From Solea solea (taxonomy: Eukaryota > Chordata > Actinopteri > Pleuronectiformes > Soleidae), in assembly GCF_958295425.1 (NCBI RefSeq), contig NC_081154.1, positions 9,171,341 to 9,235,340 of the forward strand: a DNA stretch of 64,000 bases. Reading direction: 5' to 3'. A program made the position numbers and the translations under genes. This document shows positions 38,207 to 50,165 of the stretch, piece by piece (position 1 is the stretch's first letter; each line of letters starts with the position of its first letter). The notes under the pieces were generated by a model. It saw only the letters and a list, made by a program, of their open reading frames with translations. It searched no databases and was not told where the DNA came from.

Positions 38207-41200
38207 TCATTGCAGAGCATTGGCGGCTCCATTCTGACCTTCCTCGGCCATCTGCACCAGCTCGTTGACAGTGTGCAGCAGGCTGTAGCTGTGCTTCCTC
38301 AGCAGCCGCTGGTTGAGCCGTTGGTCTCTGAAGCCCATCTCCAACAGCATTGCCATCAATGAGGGGTCCTGTCTGGTGGCTGGGTCGATGCCTCGCTGGG
38401 GGCATGAACAAAAACATTTAGGAGAGGGGATGAAAGGGGCGAGAGAGTGGCAGGCGTGAGGGTACATGTACAGGGGGACGAAGTGAACATCGCTGTGGCT
38501 AGGATTGTCAAGATACAGCTGGTCTGACGGTTTGATCAGAGGCCGTACATAAACATGGACGTGGTGTTCTGGTTGCAAAGCCTGGAGATTTGCGAATCAA
38601 TTCCATGTCACCTTTTGAAATTATAAATTCGCAACCAGACACGAATTGGACAGCACAAGTCATGCTTTATCATATATCGTCCTCTAATTAGGAACATACT
38701 ACATACCCAAACTCGCGATTGAGACATCAACTCCTAAGAAAAAAGTTTATTAACATAAATCAAGTGAGGATTTTCCCATATTTCAACATACTGCTACTTC
38801 AATCCTACTTCCTTGGCTTCACTTTTAAAACCAGAAGACTACATCCATTATTATATGCAGCTAAAACGTTTAATGCATATATTGACTTATCTTTATTTTA
38901 CTCTTTTCTTTCTGGTTTTTCCTCATTTCTTTTTTTTTTTTATAATGTAGACATACACACTGCAGTGTAGTGTACCTGTATTTGACAGTTTGGTCCAGTG
39001 AAAAGAGCCTTATAGGCAGATGCTGCCACAGAAAGAGCCCCCTTGACAAATCCCTCTGTGATGCCTCCTTGGCCCCTGAAACAAAAACAGAGATGTGGTT
39101 ACACACAGACACAGTTACATAACCTTATGACAGAACAGCGTGTTCCCATTGTGACAATGAGGGATCATTGTCACAATAGACTGAACAGAAACACGTCTCA
39201 TTTGGCTGCTTGAGGTTACTTTGTTAAAGGTGCTGTATGCAAGACATTTATTATATTAGGTCATAAAATTACCATGAAATGTCATCAAAGCTTAAGGAAA
39301 CACACAATTGCTTCACTGATAAGCATGGTACAGTATATTAACAATTAAAATTTTCCTTTGCAGGCCATATAATGTTGATATTTTGGTTTTGGACACCCCA
39401 ACTATCATAGCTTTCATCCCGTCCCGTGTGCAAAGACCTTTAGAACGATACGTGCTTTGCCGTCAGTGTGTCTAAAAGTCTCTAATAACACCAGAAAAGG
39501 TTGCTAGATTTGGCACGAGCTGCTTTTTTGAAAAAGAGTGACTCGAGGGGTCTGAATGGTGTCGAGGGAACGCTTTTCCCCCGGGGAATTTTGGTGGAAA
39601 TGCACCAAGGTTTTTCAAAATCCTGGGTTCCTGCAGTGGAAAAGGGGCTCTTCTGTCCCTCACACTTTGTCAGTGGATATTTAACGGACATAATGTTTTT
39701 ACATCCCATCATGGTCGCCTTGTTGTCTCCTCTCATCATGTGATAATTCTCGGAGCAGGAACACTTGCACTTTCAATCTCCAGTTGTTAGTGACGTGCAA
39801 AAAGTAATCAAACGGGTTTAATGTTTATAAAAATAAAGCAGATGGTGGGTCATATTTGTGTAATGCGAGAACCCAGTGTGATGCCAGGTGCAGGCCCATA
39901 TTTCAATGTTTAGATCATTTTTGGAAAGCACACCCTACACAAGTCACTGTTGTAGGTATTTTCACAAATATCACCCGTAAGTAGTTTCACAAAATACGAT
40001 ATAAATTACAGGAGTTTCCTTCACCTTGGCTGCAGTGCGTTGCTGGGTCTGGGGTTGTATGTCTCAAAGGCACTGGATGCTGAGCCTGCTGATCTGGACA
40101 GACCGGATGACACTGCAGAACAGAAAAGGAAATCACGACACACACGCAAACACACACACACGCACACACACGCACACACACATAATTATAGAGCCTTCTG
40201 CTGAAGCAACAAATCCTGAAAGCATGCGTGCACTCCGACTTCCTCTCTCCAAAACAGAGCACGCCATGTATTTCCTCTTTTGCCACGACTCACCGTTTAG
40301 ATGGACCCTTGGTTGGTGAGGCTCATGTGGTTCACAGACTGGAGGACTGGGGTCCTCAGCCAAGTACAGTGCCTCCGACCTGAAACATACAGCAAGTAAA
40401 CATAAACATATCAGCCTATATTAAGACGACATAGAGAACTAAATGAAATAAACAAATAAAAACTAGATCTCATTTTAATTAGTGACAGGCTTGTCAACCT
40501 GGGTGAGTAGAGGGCTGGTGGGGACAGCAGGGGGTCAAGAAGGATCGGCGGTGTCACCACTTCGGGGGTGAGCGTCACGGCGTCCAGAGTTTGCGATGCA
40601 CACAGCATCTGGTTCACGCTGCTGTGGACGGGTGGGATGGGTGGAACCGCTGAATCCTCAGGAGCAACCACCTCCATCCTCTCCTGTGTCTCTCTCGGCA
40701 GAGCCGTCCTGCCCGACTCGGAGTCCGAGTCCTCTTCTCCCTCCTCCTGTACGTCAGGACTGGCTGACGTCACTGCTGCAGCTGCGTCCACGGCGGCGGT
40801 GTCAGGCTGAGACATAGCAGAGCTGTACATGGACTCCCCCAGAGGACGGCTCGTGTCAAAGCAGTCAGGAAGGACGATGATGTAGTCGTCGCAGGAGGAG
40901 ACTGAGGAGGTCTGGCTGCTGACCTGAAAACACGAGACAAGACGGTGGCATTTATAGACTTCATTACACAACAGTATTACCTAAGAAACAACTACTATAA
41001 ATACTTCAAATAGAGGAAGCATTCTTAGAAATAGACCAGCAGACAAGAATAAACCTGAGGACTATAGGCATTTTCCTCTCCCTAAATAATTCATGAGCTG
41101 CTTTGTAAGAAAGTTGCCTCCTCACCTCATCCCAGTCTTCTCCTTTGGTTCTTCCCTCCTCTCTCTCTTCTTGTGTAACCTTAATGTCATCCAAAACCAT

Positions 41201-44200
41201 AGCTTCTTCATCCTCCTTATCATGTGAGCTGATATACATGTCTTCAGTCACCGGTTCTTGGAGAAGAGCTTAGAAGTAATGAGAAAGAACAAGAGTGAGT
41301 ATTGAAATATTGCAGGTGAGGCTCTATTAATGAAGTATTGCAAAAGAAGAGACACTAAACTGTGAGCACAAATCAAATAAAAAATTCTCTGACCTTGGCC
41401 TGTCTCCACCTCTTGGCCGATCTGGTTGAGACTTGCGTTGTGAGCTGAACTCTCGAGTGTGACGGCACAGATCTCCTCGTTTGCTTCTTGCTTCCCTCCC
41501 GTTTTCTCAGCTTCCACCTCTCTCTCAATGCAAATGCTTGGCCCACGGAAAACAGCTGAAATATTTCACAAAAGGTGTTGAGTTTTTTTTTTTAAGCTTT
41601 CCTAACACTTTCACGCTCATTCACACACTGCCGGAGCAGCTGTCAGGAGCAGCGTGGGGGCAAGTGTCGTGCCCAAGGACACATTGACATGTAGACTACG
41701 GCTCCTTACTCTGTGGTTTGTGATTGCTGTGATGAGCTCTGCGCAGAGGTCTGTGGTCGGGGGCTTCCTCCAAGGTGAGGGAGCGAATGACCGTCTCAAA
41801 CAGGAACTGGGCTCCACTGATCTCCTCTTCTCTTTCTTCCTCCTGAGTCATCGGCTCTGATAAGTCCTTCTGCTGTCTCTGTTTCACTCCTGATCAACAT
41901 ACAACAAGCTTGAGTTGTTACATACTATTACTGATACGTTCTCCCTCTGCTGAAAGAGCCATTTTTTTTTACTTTGGATATCCAGCTATTTGATTCAATC
42001 ACGATTCAGAGAGCCACAATTTGATGATTAAACACGGTCCTCTAAATAACTTATTTAACTTTGTATTGTTAGTCTCTGAGACGATTCCTGGCGACAGCGT
42101 GAGTGAGCAAAGGAAAATATATTCAGACAGCAGAGACATATTCAAGCATTGATTTTAACATAATGATTCATTATCACTTCAGAAAGAATTACAATCAAGT
42201 TTTTTTTTTCTCTCAACCCTACCTGTGACCTCTGTGCCTTCTTTTGTTGGTAAAGTGATGGTCTTCTCCCATGTGGGTGGATCGTGGGGCAGAGGGGATA
42301 TACAGGGTGTCAAATCTGCAAACACCACACAGTCACTTCATGAGTGTGGAGTCAATTGTCAGGAAAAGACCATTTAGAAAACAGGAGGTTATACTGTAAA
42401 CGAAAGTGGTGTTAAATGCACCGTGTGTTGCTTACCAACAGGAGTGTTGTTAGGGACTTTCTCCAGCTCTTGCACTATATTTATATCCAACAACTCAAAC
42501 GACAGTAGATCCTGGAGAAAAAAAAAAGAGCAGACACGGCAAGAATTTGATTAGCCTAAGTGCAAGTTGAAGTTGGAGCGGTACGAAAAAGGCACGGTTT
42601 CTGCTCGATGAACCACAGAGACACGAGTGTGTGTACTGTACCTGTGCAGTCAGCAGGTCGACTGAGGGGAAGTAGTAGTCGTCATGGCTGATGTCTACAG
42701 ACCTGAGCTCCCTCTCTTTCTCCACCAGCCTTACCTCCTCCTTTTAAAGCACAGACAAGAATGGCATTATTATCATCATCATCATCACGGCTGCCTCAGT
42801 TATAATCATCACCTTTCTCAGTTTAAAATATTACCCTTAGCATTCTGTTGACTGTAAAAGTGAACACGTGTGCTCACATTCTACTACTTTTCACCCTTAA
42901 GTGACCAGGTGAACAGAGACAGGCTTTCAACACAGAGCAAGAGTTGTGTCACCATCATCCTGGACTTTATGTCACAATCATCAATTCGTTTTTTACATTT
43001 TTACCCTGAAAACTGGACACAAATGCCAAATATTGCTGTGTTGATCTTTTCAAATAATTCAGACCACCTGATACTAACAATTAACTGTCATTACAACTAT
43101 GTCATTATATATATTGGTCCAGCAGTACAAAAATTCTCAATTCTCATAATGTCATAGAGGACAAGTCGATAAATATGATTCAAAAAATGTGTCAATGACA
43201 CAACATATGCTGTTGATGCTTAGTTTTCTGTTCATCACTAATTGGAACATGTTTTTAATGTAAAAACGTTTTGTAAAAAGTTGGATCTGTGTCCCAATTC
43301 AGAGGCTACATCCTTCAGAGGCTGCACTTGAAGAGCGACTGCATCAGATCATTTCAAAGACTCCTAGATAAAGTCCTCTCAGGCCAACCTATCCATTCAC
43401 TGCTCGTCTTTCGAAGAGAAAATATGGTTGAACAGTAAGCTGACATGAATCGGTTGACCACGATATCTCTCATTTAAGTGCTGTCTTCATGGTCTACACC
43501 GTCTTCTAACACTGCATCCTCCAAAAGGACGATTCTCCTAAATTGGGACACAGCTAGGTTCTCATTAGTTAGCAGACTTGCCAGTTTTTTCCTCGGTTGC
43601 TCGACCATGGTGCGGCTATTTCCAGGATCAACCACGATGCTGCACCACACACGCGGGCCAAACTGGCACCCGCAGTGTGCCAGCCGCCAGTGGGAGGTGT
43701 AGGTCCCCTCCATCACAGGCGCGACAAAGGCCACACTGACTACTCCCACTTGTCCGGGGAGCAGCAAGGGGACCGGCACCTCCCGCTTCTTCTCCGACGC
43801 CAGGCCGAGGTTTCCCCACATGAACACTAGCTGGGTGCACGCACATACATACACAAAAACACAAAAATAGAAATACACATGCGAAAAAACACACAAAGAC
43901 AACAGCATGCAACCAAAATCACGCAACAAAAAATATGTCAAGTCAAATGAAGACACACACACACACACACACACCATCGCTCACACACGCACATACACAC
44001 ACAATGACTGAAAAAAACTGACTTGAAATCACACGCTCAACTTAATGTAAATAAATCAAATGAGAATTAGCTGTATCAAATCTGAGCTGGTGTTAGTGGA
44101 AAAGAAGAGGTTAAGAGGCTAAGTGAAGACTCAGAGAGGAGGTGAAGCAAGGGGCAAAGAGAGAGTGAGGCCTGTCCCCTCGGTGGGTGGGAGGGATACC

Positions 44201-47200
44201 TTAGTCTCTGAGGTCCAGCTGATAGTGCCCGAGTTCCTCATCTTCCAGTATTTGATGAACTTGGTACCAGGCTCCAGACGGGTGCCGTCAGGCAGATTTT
44301 CATCCAGAAACAAGGCAGCCATAGTGGGCACCAAGGACGAGTGCGAGACCTCGGGACCCCTAGTTTCAAGTGTACAGAGCATTGTTGAAAATAGCCCTGG
44401 TTTCTTATAATACCCATCTCTTTTGTTCTCTACGAATCAAAAAAGCAGGACCCCAGATTTTTTTTTTTTTTTTGCAGCTCAAAAGCATTTTTCTTAGAAA
44501 ATCTATGAAGCAGCAGCAGCAGTTTTCACATTGAGGTAGTTCCAACATTTTCCAACACCCCAGAGCAGCCAGCGAAACACTTATACAGACTAGATTACAA
44601 AGATGGCATATTTTGATTTCTTTTCTTGGAAAAAAAGATTTTTTGCATCCATGCTGGGTTTGAGGTACCCAGCACTGTCGGACGCCCTCCGGAGGTGGCG
44701 CTTACTCTGGACTGGAGGCCTGGGGATCAGGGACCGGGGCAGGGATGGGACCATGGGCTGGGGCTGGACCTGAGGCTGTTTCTGAGTCAGCATGTGGGGG
44801 CAGGGCTGGGACCTGGGTGGACGCTGAGGCCATGTTTGTCAGGTTGGCTCTGCCTGAGGTAGAGGGTCCACTCCACTGCAGCCCCCTCTTCTCCAGTCTC
44901 AGTTTCTTCTTGATTTCCTTGACTTCAGCTCTTAGCTGCCTCCTTTCTGCTTTGAGGCGCTGTCGCTCGGCCTTGCGCACTGTCCTGTCTCCTCGCCTTG
45001 GGAACCTGGTTTGAAATGTCATCAGGAACACCTATTTGTTGACTATCGAAAGTTGTATCTTCCACGCACAAAACACATCCACACACATCATTTATGAATG
45101 AACGTAATCTAGCAGCTAAAGGTTTTTTGCAGTCCTGCATTGCATTTGATTTTACTCACGTCTTCCCAATTATAGACTATGTTAACTTAGAATACAGAGG
45201 TGATAGCAAAGGACAACGGCACTGCTGTTAGAAAAAATAAAAGACTGTTTCTAAAAGTAGGCAGGATTCATGCTCAGTCTTGGAAGTTTACCTCAACTCT
45301 CCTGACATTCCGTGCTCAGGGATGGAAAGAGGTGTCTTGGTTCTTACAAGGTTGTGGCTAGGGTCGTGGCTGTGTCGGCACATTTCACACAGGATGCAGG
45401 ATGGACAGACACTAGAAAAGAGGGTAGAAAATGCATGTCATAAGATGAGCAACAAACCCATAAAGGTACAAAGGTCTGAAGGATCAATAAAAGTACAAAT
45501 ATGACAAAGCATCACTTTTGTCACCAACTAAAGCAACACTAAAATATCTTCCCTGCCTACCTGCACTTGTAAGCCCCCTCAGAGGTGAGTTTGTTGCAAC
45601 TGCTGCAGTTTGGGGTGTAGCCAAGGGAGCTATTCGAGGTCGAGGGGCCCGGCCTGGGCCCTACAGGTCCACCACTAGCCTCAATAGTCTCATGGGGCCT
45701 ATCAGAGGATTTGTGGGTGCAACACTGGCCAGAGAAGTCGCTGCACATCCTTTCGACTACCTCTTTCACCACCTCGTCTTTAAACTATTGAGAAAAAAAA
45801 ATCAGTTTGATGTTACACAACAAGAAAGTAAAAAATGTTATAAATATATGTCATTAATGTTTACCCTTTCCATGTATGATCTAAACCACATGGGAGGGGG
45901 CTCATCTTCAGGTTTGTTCCCCTTGTTGTCCTTTACTGTCACCTGTACAAACAACAGTAAAATCAGATTATATAAATCATTTAAACTTGTATTTAAAAAG
46001 TCAAGGGTGTAACAATTTGAGGGATTTATTGGTAGCATATTTAATATACTACAGTATATAATCACTTTAAAATAAAAATAGTTTGGTCTTCATAGCCTAA
46101 CAACAAGCTTTTTATCGGTACTTTGCCATCTTGTGTGTCGTGCTGTTTTGACAGAAGCCCAAATGGACAGACGCAAATGAAGAAGGACTCCTCCCACATA
46201 AACTTGATACATAAACAAACAAAGGAGGAAGAGTAAACAGCAGAGAGGGTGGACGGAGGTTTGAAAGACCCGTTAATATCCTTTCTAGAGTGCAAAGTCT
46301 GCCGCAGTTCCCTGACACATTTGGGAAAGGGAGGGGTGAGTGGAGTCCTTGATTGGGTGAAATCTGCACTCTCACCATTAGATGTCACAAATTATTACAC
46401 AATGGACATTTAATCCATTTTAATCCAAGTATTGTGACTCCCACAAACTGTGTAAAATTTAAAATGTATAGGCAATGTACAAAAAAGTAATATGAGACAT
46501 TAAAAACAACTACATTGAATGATGATTGATGTTAGTTAGGATATGTAGGGGAGGAGAATTAATTTCCATCCTTACAGCTTCTCTCTCCGGGGTGACCTGT
46601 GTGCCCTTGTCAACAGTCTTGACCCTGGAGGGGTAAGGGGGAGCAGGCCGGAGGTCTCCTTTCAGCTCCTTCACCTCCGTCTTCAGTGGGCCTCCGCAGG
46701 CCTGCCCTTTCATCTTGTACACATTCATGTGCAACTGGTTCCCCTGCTTCTCTGCACTCTGTGTAGAAGAAACAATACACACCTCAGGAGAATGACACAT
46801 GCAAATAACCCAAGCACGTGTGACTCACAGTGGAATGTTTTACGTAGCTATCACATACTTGCAATTCAAAAAAATACAATACATTAACAGAGGGTGGTTT
46901 TGCCACATTTATCATTTCAATATCTTTTTTATCTTCTTTGGTCTATTCTGTACAACTGCTGAGAAAACGTGTGGCCACTAGATTATGGATTGAATGAATG
47001 AAGTATGAATTTGACTGACACGACAATTTCTATTAAAACTGTATATAGGAATGTGATCTCTGTCCTCGTTCCTTGTTCACTAAGAGTGGTGGAGTGGCTC
47101 AGTGGTTAAGACCGGTACCCTGTGTGCAAAAGACATCATGGTCGCAAGTTCCACTCCACCCCTGGCTGATTGTACTCAATTCCATTGTAAGTCGCTTTGG

Positions 47201-48510
47201 ATAAAAGCGTCTGCTAAATGACATGTAATAATAATGTAATAATAGGACTTTGGTGCTGGTAAATTTAAACATGTCTTCATGTTGCTGCAGTACCTTGATG
47301 GCTTCTTCATATTCATCTGGAATAAAATAAAATCAACAGTAAGTTAATTTATGGAAATACAGTTATAACCATGTATTTGAAGTGTATCTTGCATATATGT
47401 TTACACAAGTTTACACATATTTGTGTAAACTTGTACCATATACACAGTCAATTAATAAGAACATTTTCTAACAGTTACAAGCATATATATGAGGTTACAG
47501 GGACTTTTGCTTAACAAATGACTAGAATTGATTAATTACAAGCCACAAAACAATATCACTTAATATTGTGAATATAATCTTGGCTAATGTAATAATTGAG
47601 AACATTATAAAACAAATGGGGGAAAACCCTTTGCCATTTCCCCAGAACCAAAGGTAACATCTTTAAAAATGTTGTTTAGATCAAACGATGCCCAACAATA
47701 TTGAGTTAACCTTCATTTAAAACTAAGAAAAAGAGGTTAATTCCCTCATCCAAGATGCTAAACCAATAGATCCATAATAAAGACGACTACTTTGGTTCCA
47801 ATGGAACAAATTGTATAATGGTTGTATAACTTTTTATTACATGACAAACTACAGCGTGTTTTCATAACTTAAATTCTATGTTTGAGGTGGAATTTAATGG
47901 AAAAAAAATACCTCACCTTGACTGTTGATGCATATCTGAAAGATGAAATAAATGAGATCAGGATGAGTCCACATACAAAGAACAAGACATCGTAACAATC
48001 CTGTAGTGACCGGGACAGCACATGTATCCACCATCTCACCTCTTCGTTGTCCTCGTCAAAATATTTCACTTGAAAGTGGCTGATCCCAAAAGATGCTTTA
48101 ATCTGAAATGTAGATTTGACGGTACGTGTTACGAACACATCAAAGATGGCACAGTGACAAACACAACCACAGCTTCCTCATAGACGCTGATCAGCTCAAG
48201 CAGCCTGAACACATTTCAACCTCCTTTCATAATACGTGACCTCTTCACAAAACTTTGGTACAAATCGATTTTAATGTCCACGTTTTGTCGCCAACGGTGT
48301 CGCGTGTCCTTCAGGTGGACTATTGTTTACGTGTCTAGGCCATGTCTGCGGCCTGCTTCTCGCCAAACTGCGCCAACGTTTAGCCAACACGCTCAGCTAG
48401 CTGCTTACCCAGGCTTCGACCGATTCCCATTCCAGTTTGTCCAAATCCTGAGCCAGGAATCTCTTCACATTCCCACGGAAATTGACTTTAATAGTAACAG
48501 GGGGCCCCAT
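38207..48510 (-). CDS. nbr1: Selective autophagy receptor NBR1, 22 coding exons
   Basis: Exons (minus): 48409-48510, 48040-48102, 47917-47935, 47294-47316, 46576-46758, 45865-45942, 45561-45784, 45292-45411, 44706-45005, 44200-44359, 43582-43830, 42642-42740, 42436-42511, 42223-42315, 41710-41889, 41394-41555, 41126-41268, 40499-40923, 40294-40379, 40025-40112, 38976-39075, 38207-38395. They sum to 3162 nt (1053 aa; human 966) with closed phases. Domains: PB1 (1-85; acidic FDEDNEEV); ZZ zinc finger (about 215-265); coiled coil rich in KAER; FW domain (about 385-500; KFIKYWKM, SHWRLAHC, GPRVWCSI); LIR core YIIV after DD (about 772) in DDYIIVLPDCFDTSRPLGES; amphipathic helix GFVKGALSVAASAYKALF; C-terminal UBA (MLLEMGFRDQRLNQRLLRKH). 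It binds ubiquitin and LC3/GABARAP to deliver cargo to autophagosomes. The exon 43582-43830 donor is a proposed GC site; all other borders are GT-AG. Confidence 0.95.
39226..39300 (+). mobile_element. Possible left end of a TTAA-type element in an nbr1 intron
   Basis: TTAA followed by AGGTGCTGTATGCAAGACAT resembles the left end of an abundant fish non-autonomous element as remembered. No matching right end was found in the intron, so the call is weak. Confidence 0.3.
40139..40182. repeat. (CA)n microsatellite in nbr1 intron
   Basis: Interrupted CA tract between the exons at 40025-40112 and 40294-40379. Confidence 0.9.
43287..43553. mobile_element. MITE in nbr1 intron 11, 267 bp
   Basis: The ends CTGTGTCCCAATTCAG (43287-43302) and CTAAATTGGGACACAG (43538-43553) are inverted repeats with one mismatch. 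The inner parts also pair loosely (AGGCTGCACTTGAAG against its counterpart). There is no coding sequence and no clear target duplication, so the superfamily is undecided. Its right edge lies 22 bp from the proposed donor of nbr1 exon 43582-43830, and an open frame runs from that exon into the element. Confidence 0.8.
43953..44002. repeat. (CA)n microsatellite in nbr1 intron
   Basis: CA tract with short interruptions just upstream of the acceptor side of the FW-domain exon at 43582-43830. Confidence 0.85.
47085..47244 (+). mobile_element. tRNA-derived SINE in nbr1 intron
   Basis: The head is tRNA-like, with an A-box-like TGGCTCAGTGG (47095-47105) and a degenerate B box around GTCGCAAGTTCCA (47140-47152). 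The tail is the widespread fish SINE 3' segment GTAAGTCGCTTTGGATAAAA then GCGTCTGCTAAATGACATGT, ending in TAATAATAATG repeats. It is short and nearly complete. Related tails occur at 52069 (opposite strand) and 54778. Confidence 0.85.
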
Positions 48511-48660
48511 GTCCGCCGTCTAGGAGCAGATAATGGCGATCATTTGCGTTGACACCGGCCTGTTTGGTCCCCGTTGCCCTCGACAGTCTCTTCTTGTTTA
48601 CATCGTCAGCTGCGTCTAGAAAAATACGGTGACGTCTGTGTTCTTCTTCCTTGAGTTATA
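48511..48660 (-). promoter_or_regulatory. nbr1: nbr1 5' UTR and promoter region
   Basis: A CTGCTCCTAG acceptor ends 10 bases before the ATG, so a 5' UTR intron is likely. A CRE-like TGACGTCT lies at 48630-48637. The first non-coding exon and start site are not defined by the sequence. Confidence 0.4.
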
Positions 48661-49139
48661 ATGGAAGTTGAAAAAGTCTCATTACCGCCACCTATCAGTA
48701 TGGAGGACACAAATAACTAGTACAACAATTGCGTTTCCCCGGACAATGCAGTTGGGAATGCGGAGCCTGTGGAGTACACTAGCTGTTATGTCCTATGATC
48801 TTTATAGATTAAAAAATATATATATAATTAATAATCATATCATACAGTTTTTCGACATTTTTTGTTATTTTATGGTGTCATGTTTCATTTCAAATTGCTC
48901 ACAGTATTCTATTGCAAGTGCAATAGATACAAAAAAAGATATTTTCCAAAAAGTTGTTCAATCTTCCTTTCATGTTTTTTTTTTAAAAGTTTCCTTTTAT
49001 TTCGAATGGTGTTGTGTTTTCTTTCAGACCATTTACATCAATATACTTCTTTACATTTCTCAAAATAAAATAATAACCTCCTCTCTCTGTGTATGTATAT
49101 CATGGAAGCCTGTTTCCACTACTATATTGTGTATATTAG

Positions 49140-49815
49140 TAAGTCATAATTATGATACAGTTTCTCATCATTATGACTTTGTATCTCATAACTAAGCATG
49201 TCTATGAGATAGTATCTTATTATTATGACTTTGTGTCTCATAATTATGACTTACTATGTCATAATAATGAGATAGACTGAGATAAAACTATCTCATTATT
49301 ATGACTAAGCATCTATAATTATGACCAACCATGTCATTATGATGAGATAGTATCTCATCATTATGAGATAGCATCTATAACAAAGCATTTTTATGAGATA
49401 TTATCTATCTTATTATTATGACTTAGTATCTCATTATTATGACTTTACATCTCATAATTATGACTTAGTATGTCATAATAATGATATAAGAGTTAGTATC
49501 TCACTAGTATGCTTCATATCTCATAATTATGAGATAGTATATCATAATGACTTTGTATCTCATAATTATGACTAAGAGTGTCATTATTATGGGACAATAT
49601 ATCGTCATTATGAATTAATATCTCATAATTATGAGATGGCATCTCATTATTATGACTGAGTATCTCAAAATTATGGGATGCTATAACTTAACATCCCATA
49701 ATTATGAGATACTAAGTCATAATTTCAAAATAGTACCTCATTATTATGACATAGCATGTCATAATTATGCGATATTATCTCATAGTAATGACTTAGCATC
49801 TCATAATTCTAACTA
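49140..49815. repeat. Self-complementary AT-rich tandem array, about 20-21 bp units
   Basis: About 30 diverged units built from TCTCATAATTATGA, TCTCATTATTATGAC and joining TTAGTA / GATAGTA. The core CATAATTATG is a palindrome, and many units read the same on both strands. The array lies 630 bp upstream of the nbr1 ATG and ends 350 bp before the psme3 ATG. The open frames reading SHNYD repeats are repeat translation. Confidence 0.9.
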
Positions 49816-49859
49816 CTTGGGTATGCATTATGTGGCAGGACGGGCTTCCATCTAATTCC

Positions 49860-50165
49860 CAATTTAACATTAATACATTCTAAACTAAATTGAAAAAAGG
49901 AAAAAAAGAAAGTGGTTTGTTTGAACGTTTGGGTAAATTAAATGTAACTTTTCGAAATCAACTTCACTAAACTTTTTGACCAACTATGACGACGTCCGTT
50001 TGCTGGAGAGTCGCGCATGTGCAGTGAAAACAGCGCATCATGTCGCGCGTTAACGTCGTCATCTCTAAGCTCACACAAGTGTGGCTGACAAGCATCAAGC
50101 CACACGTTTACAGGAGAAATTAATGCTGTTGGTACAATCGCCCTTTTCCTATTTAAACACATACG
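49860..50165 (+). promoter_or_regulatory. psme3: psme3 5' flank
   Basis: Between the array and the psme3 ATG the DNA turns more GC-rich, with CpG clusters (GCGCATGTGCAG, GTCGCGCGTTAACGTCGTC). This is consistent with a housekeeping-type promoter. No TATA box is apparent and the start site is not determined. Confidence 0.45.

Noticed and set aside
38396..38578. Upstream extension of the last nbr1 exon reading frame
   Set aside because: The frame stays open to 38578, but the CCCCCAG acceptor before RGIDPATRQDP and the phase of the preceding exon place the exon start at 38395; the extra residues do not look like NBR1.
49393..49855. Open frames reading SHNYD / YYDLVSH repeats
   Set aside because: They are translations of the AT-rich tandem array; every frame of the array gives a similar pattern.
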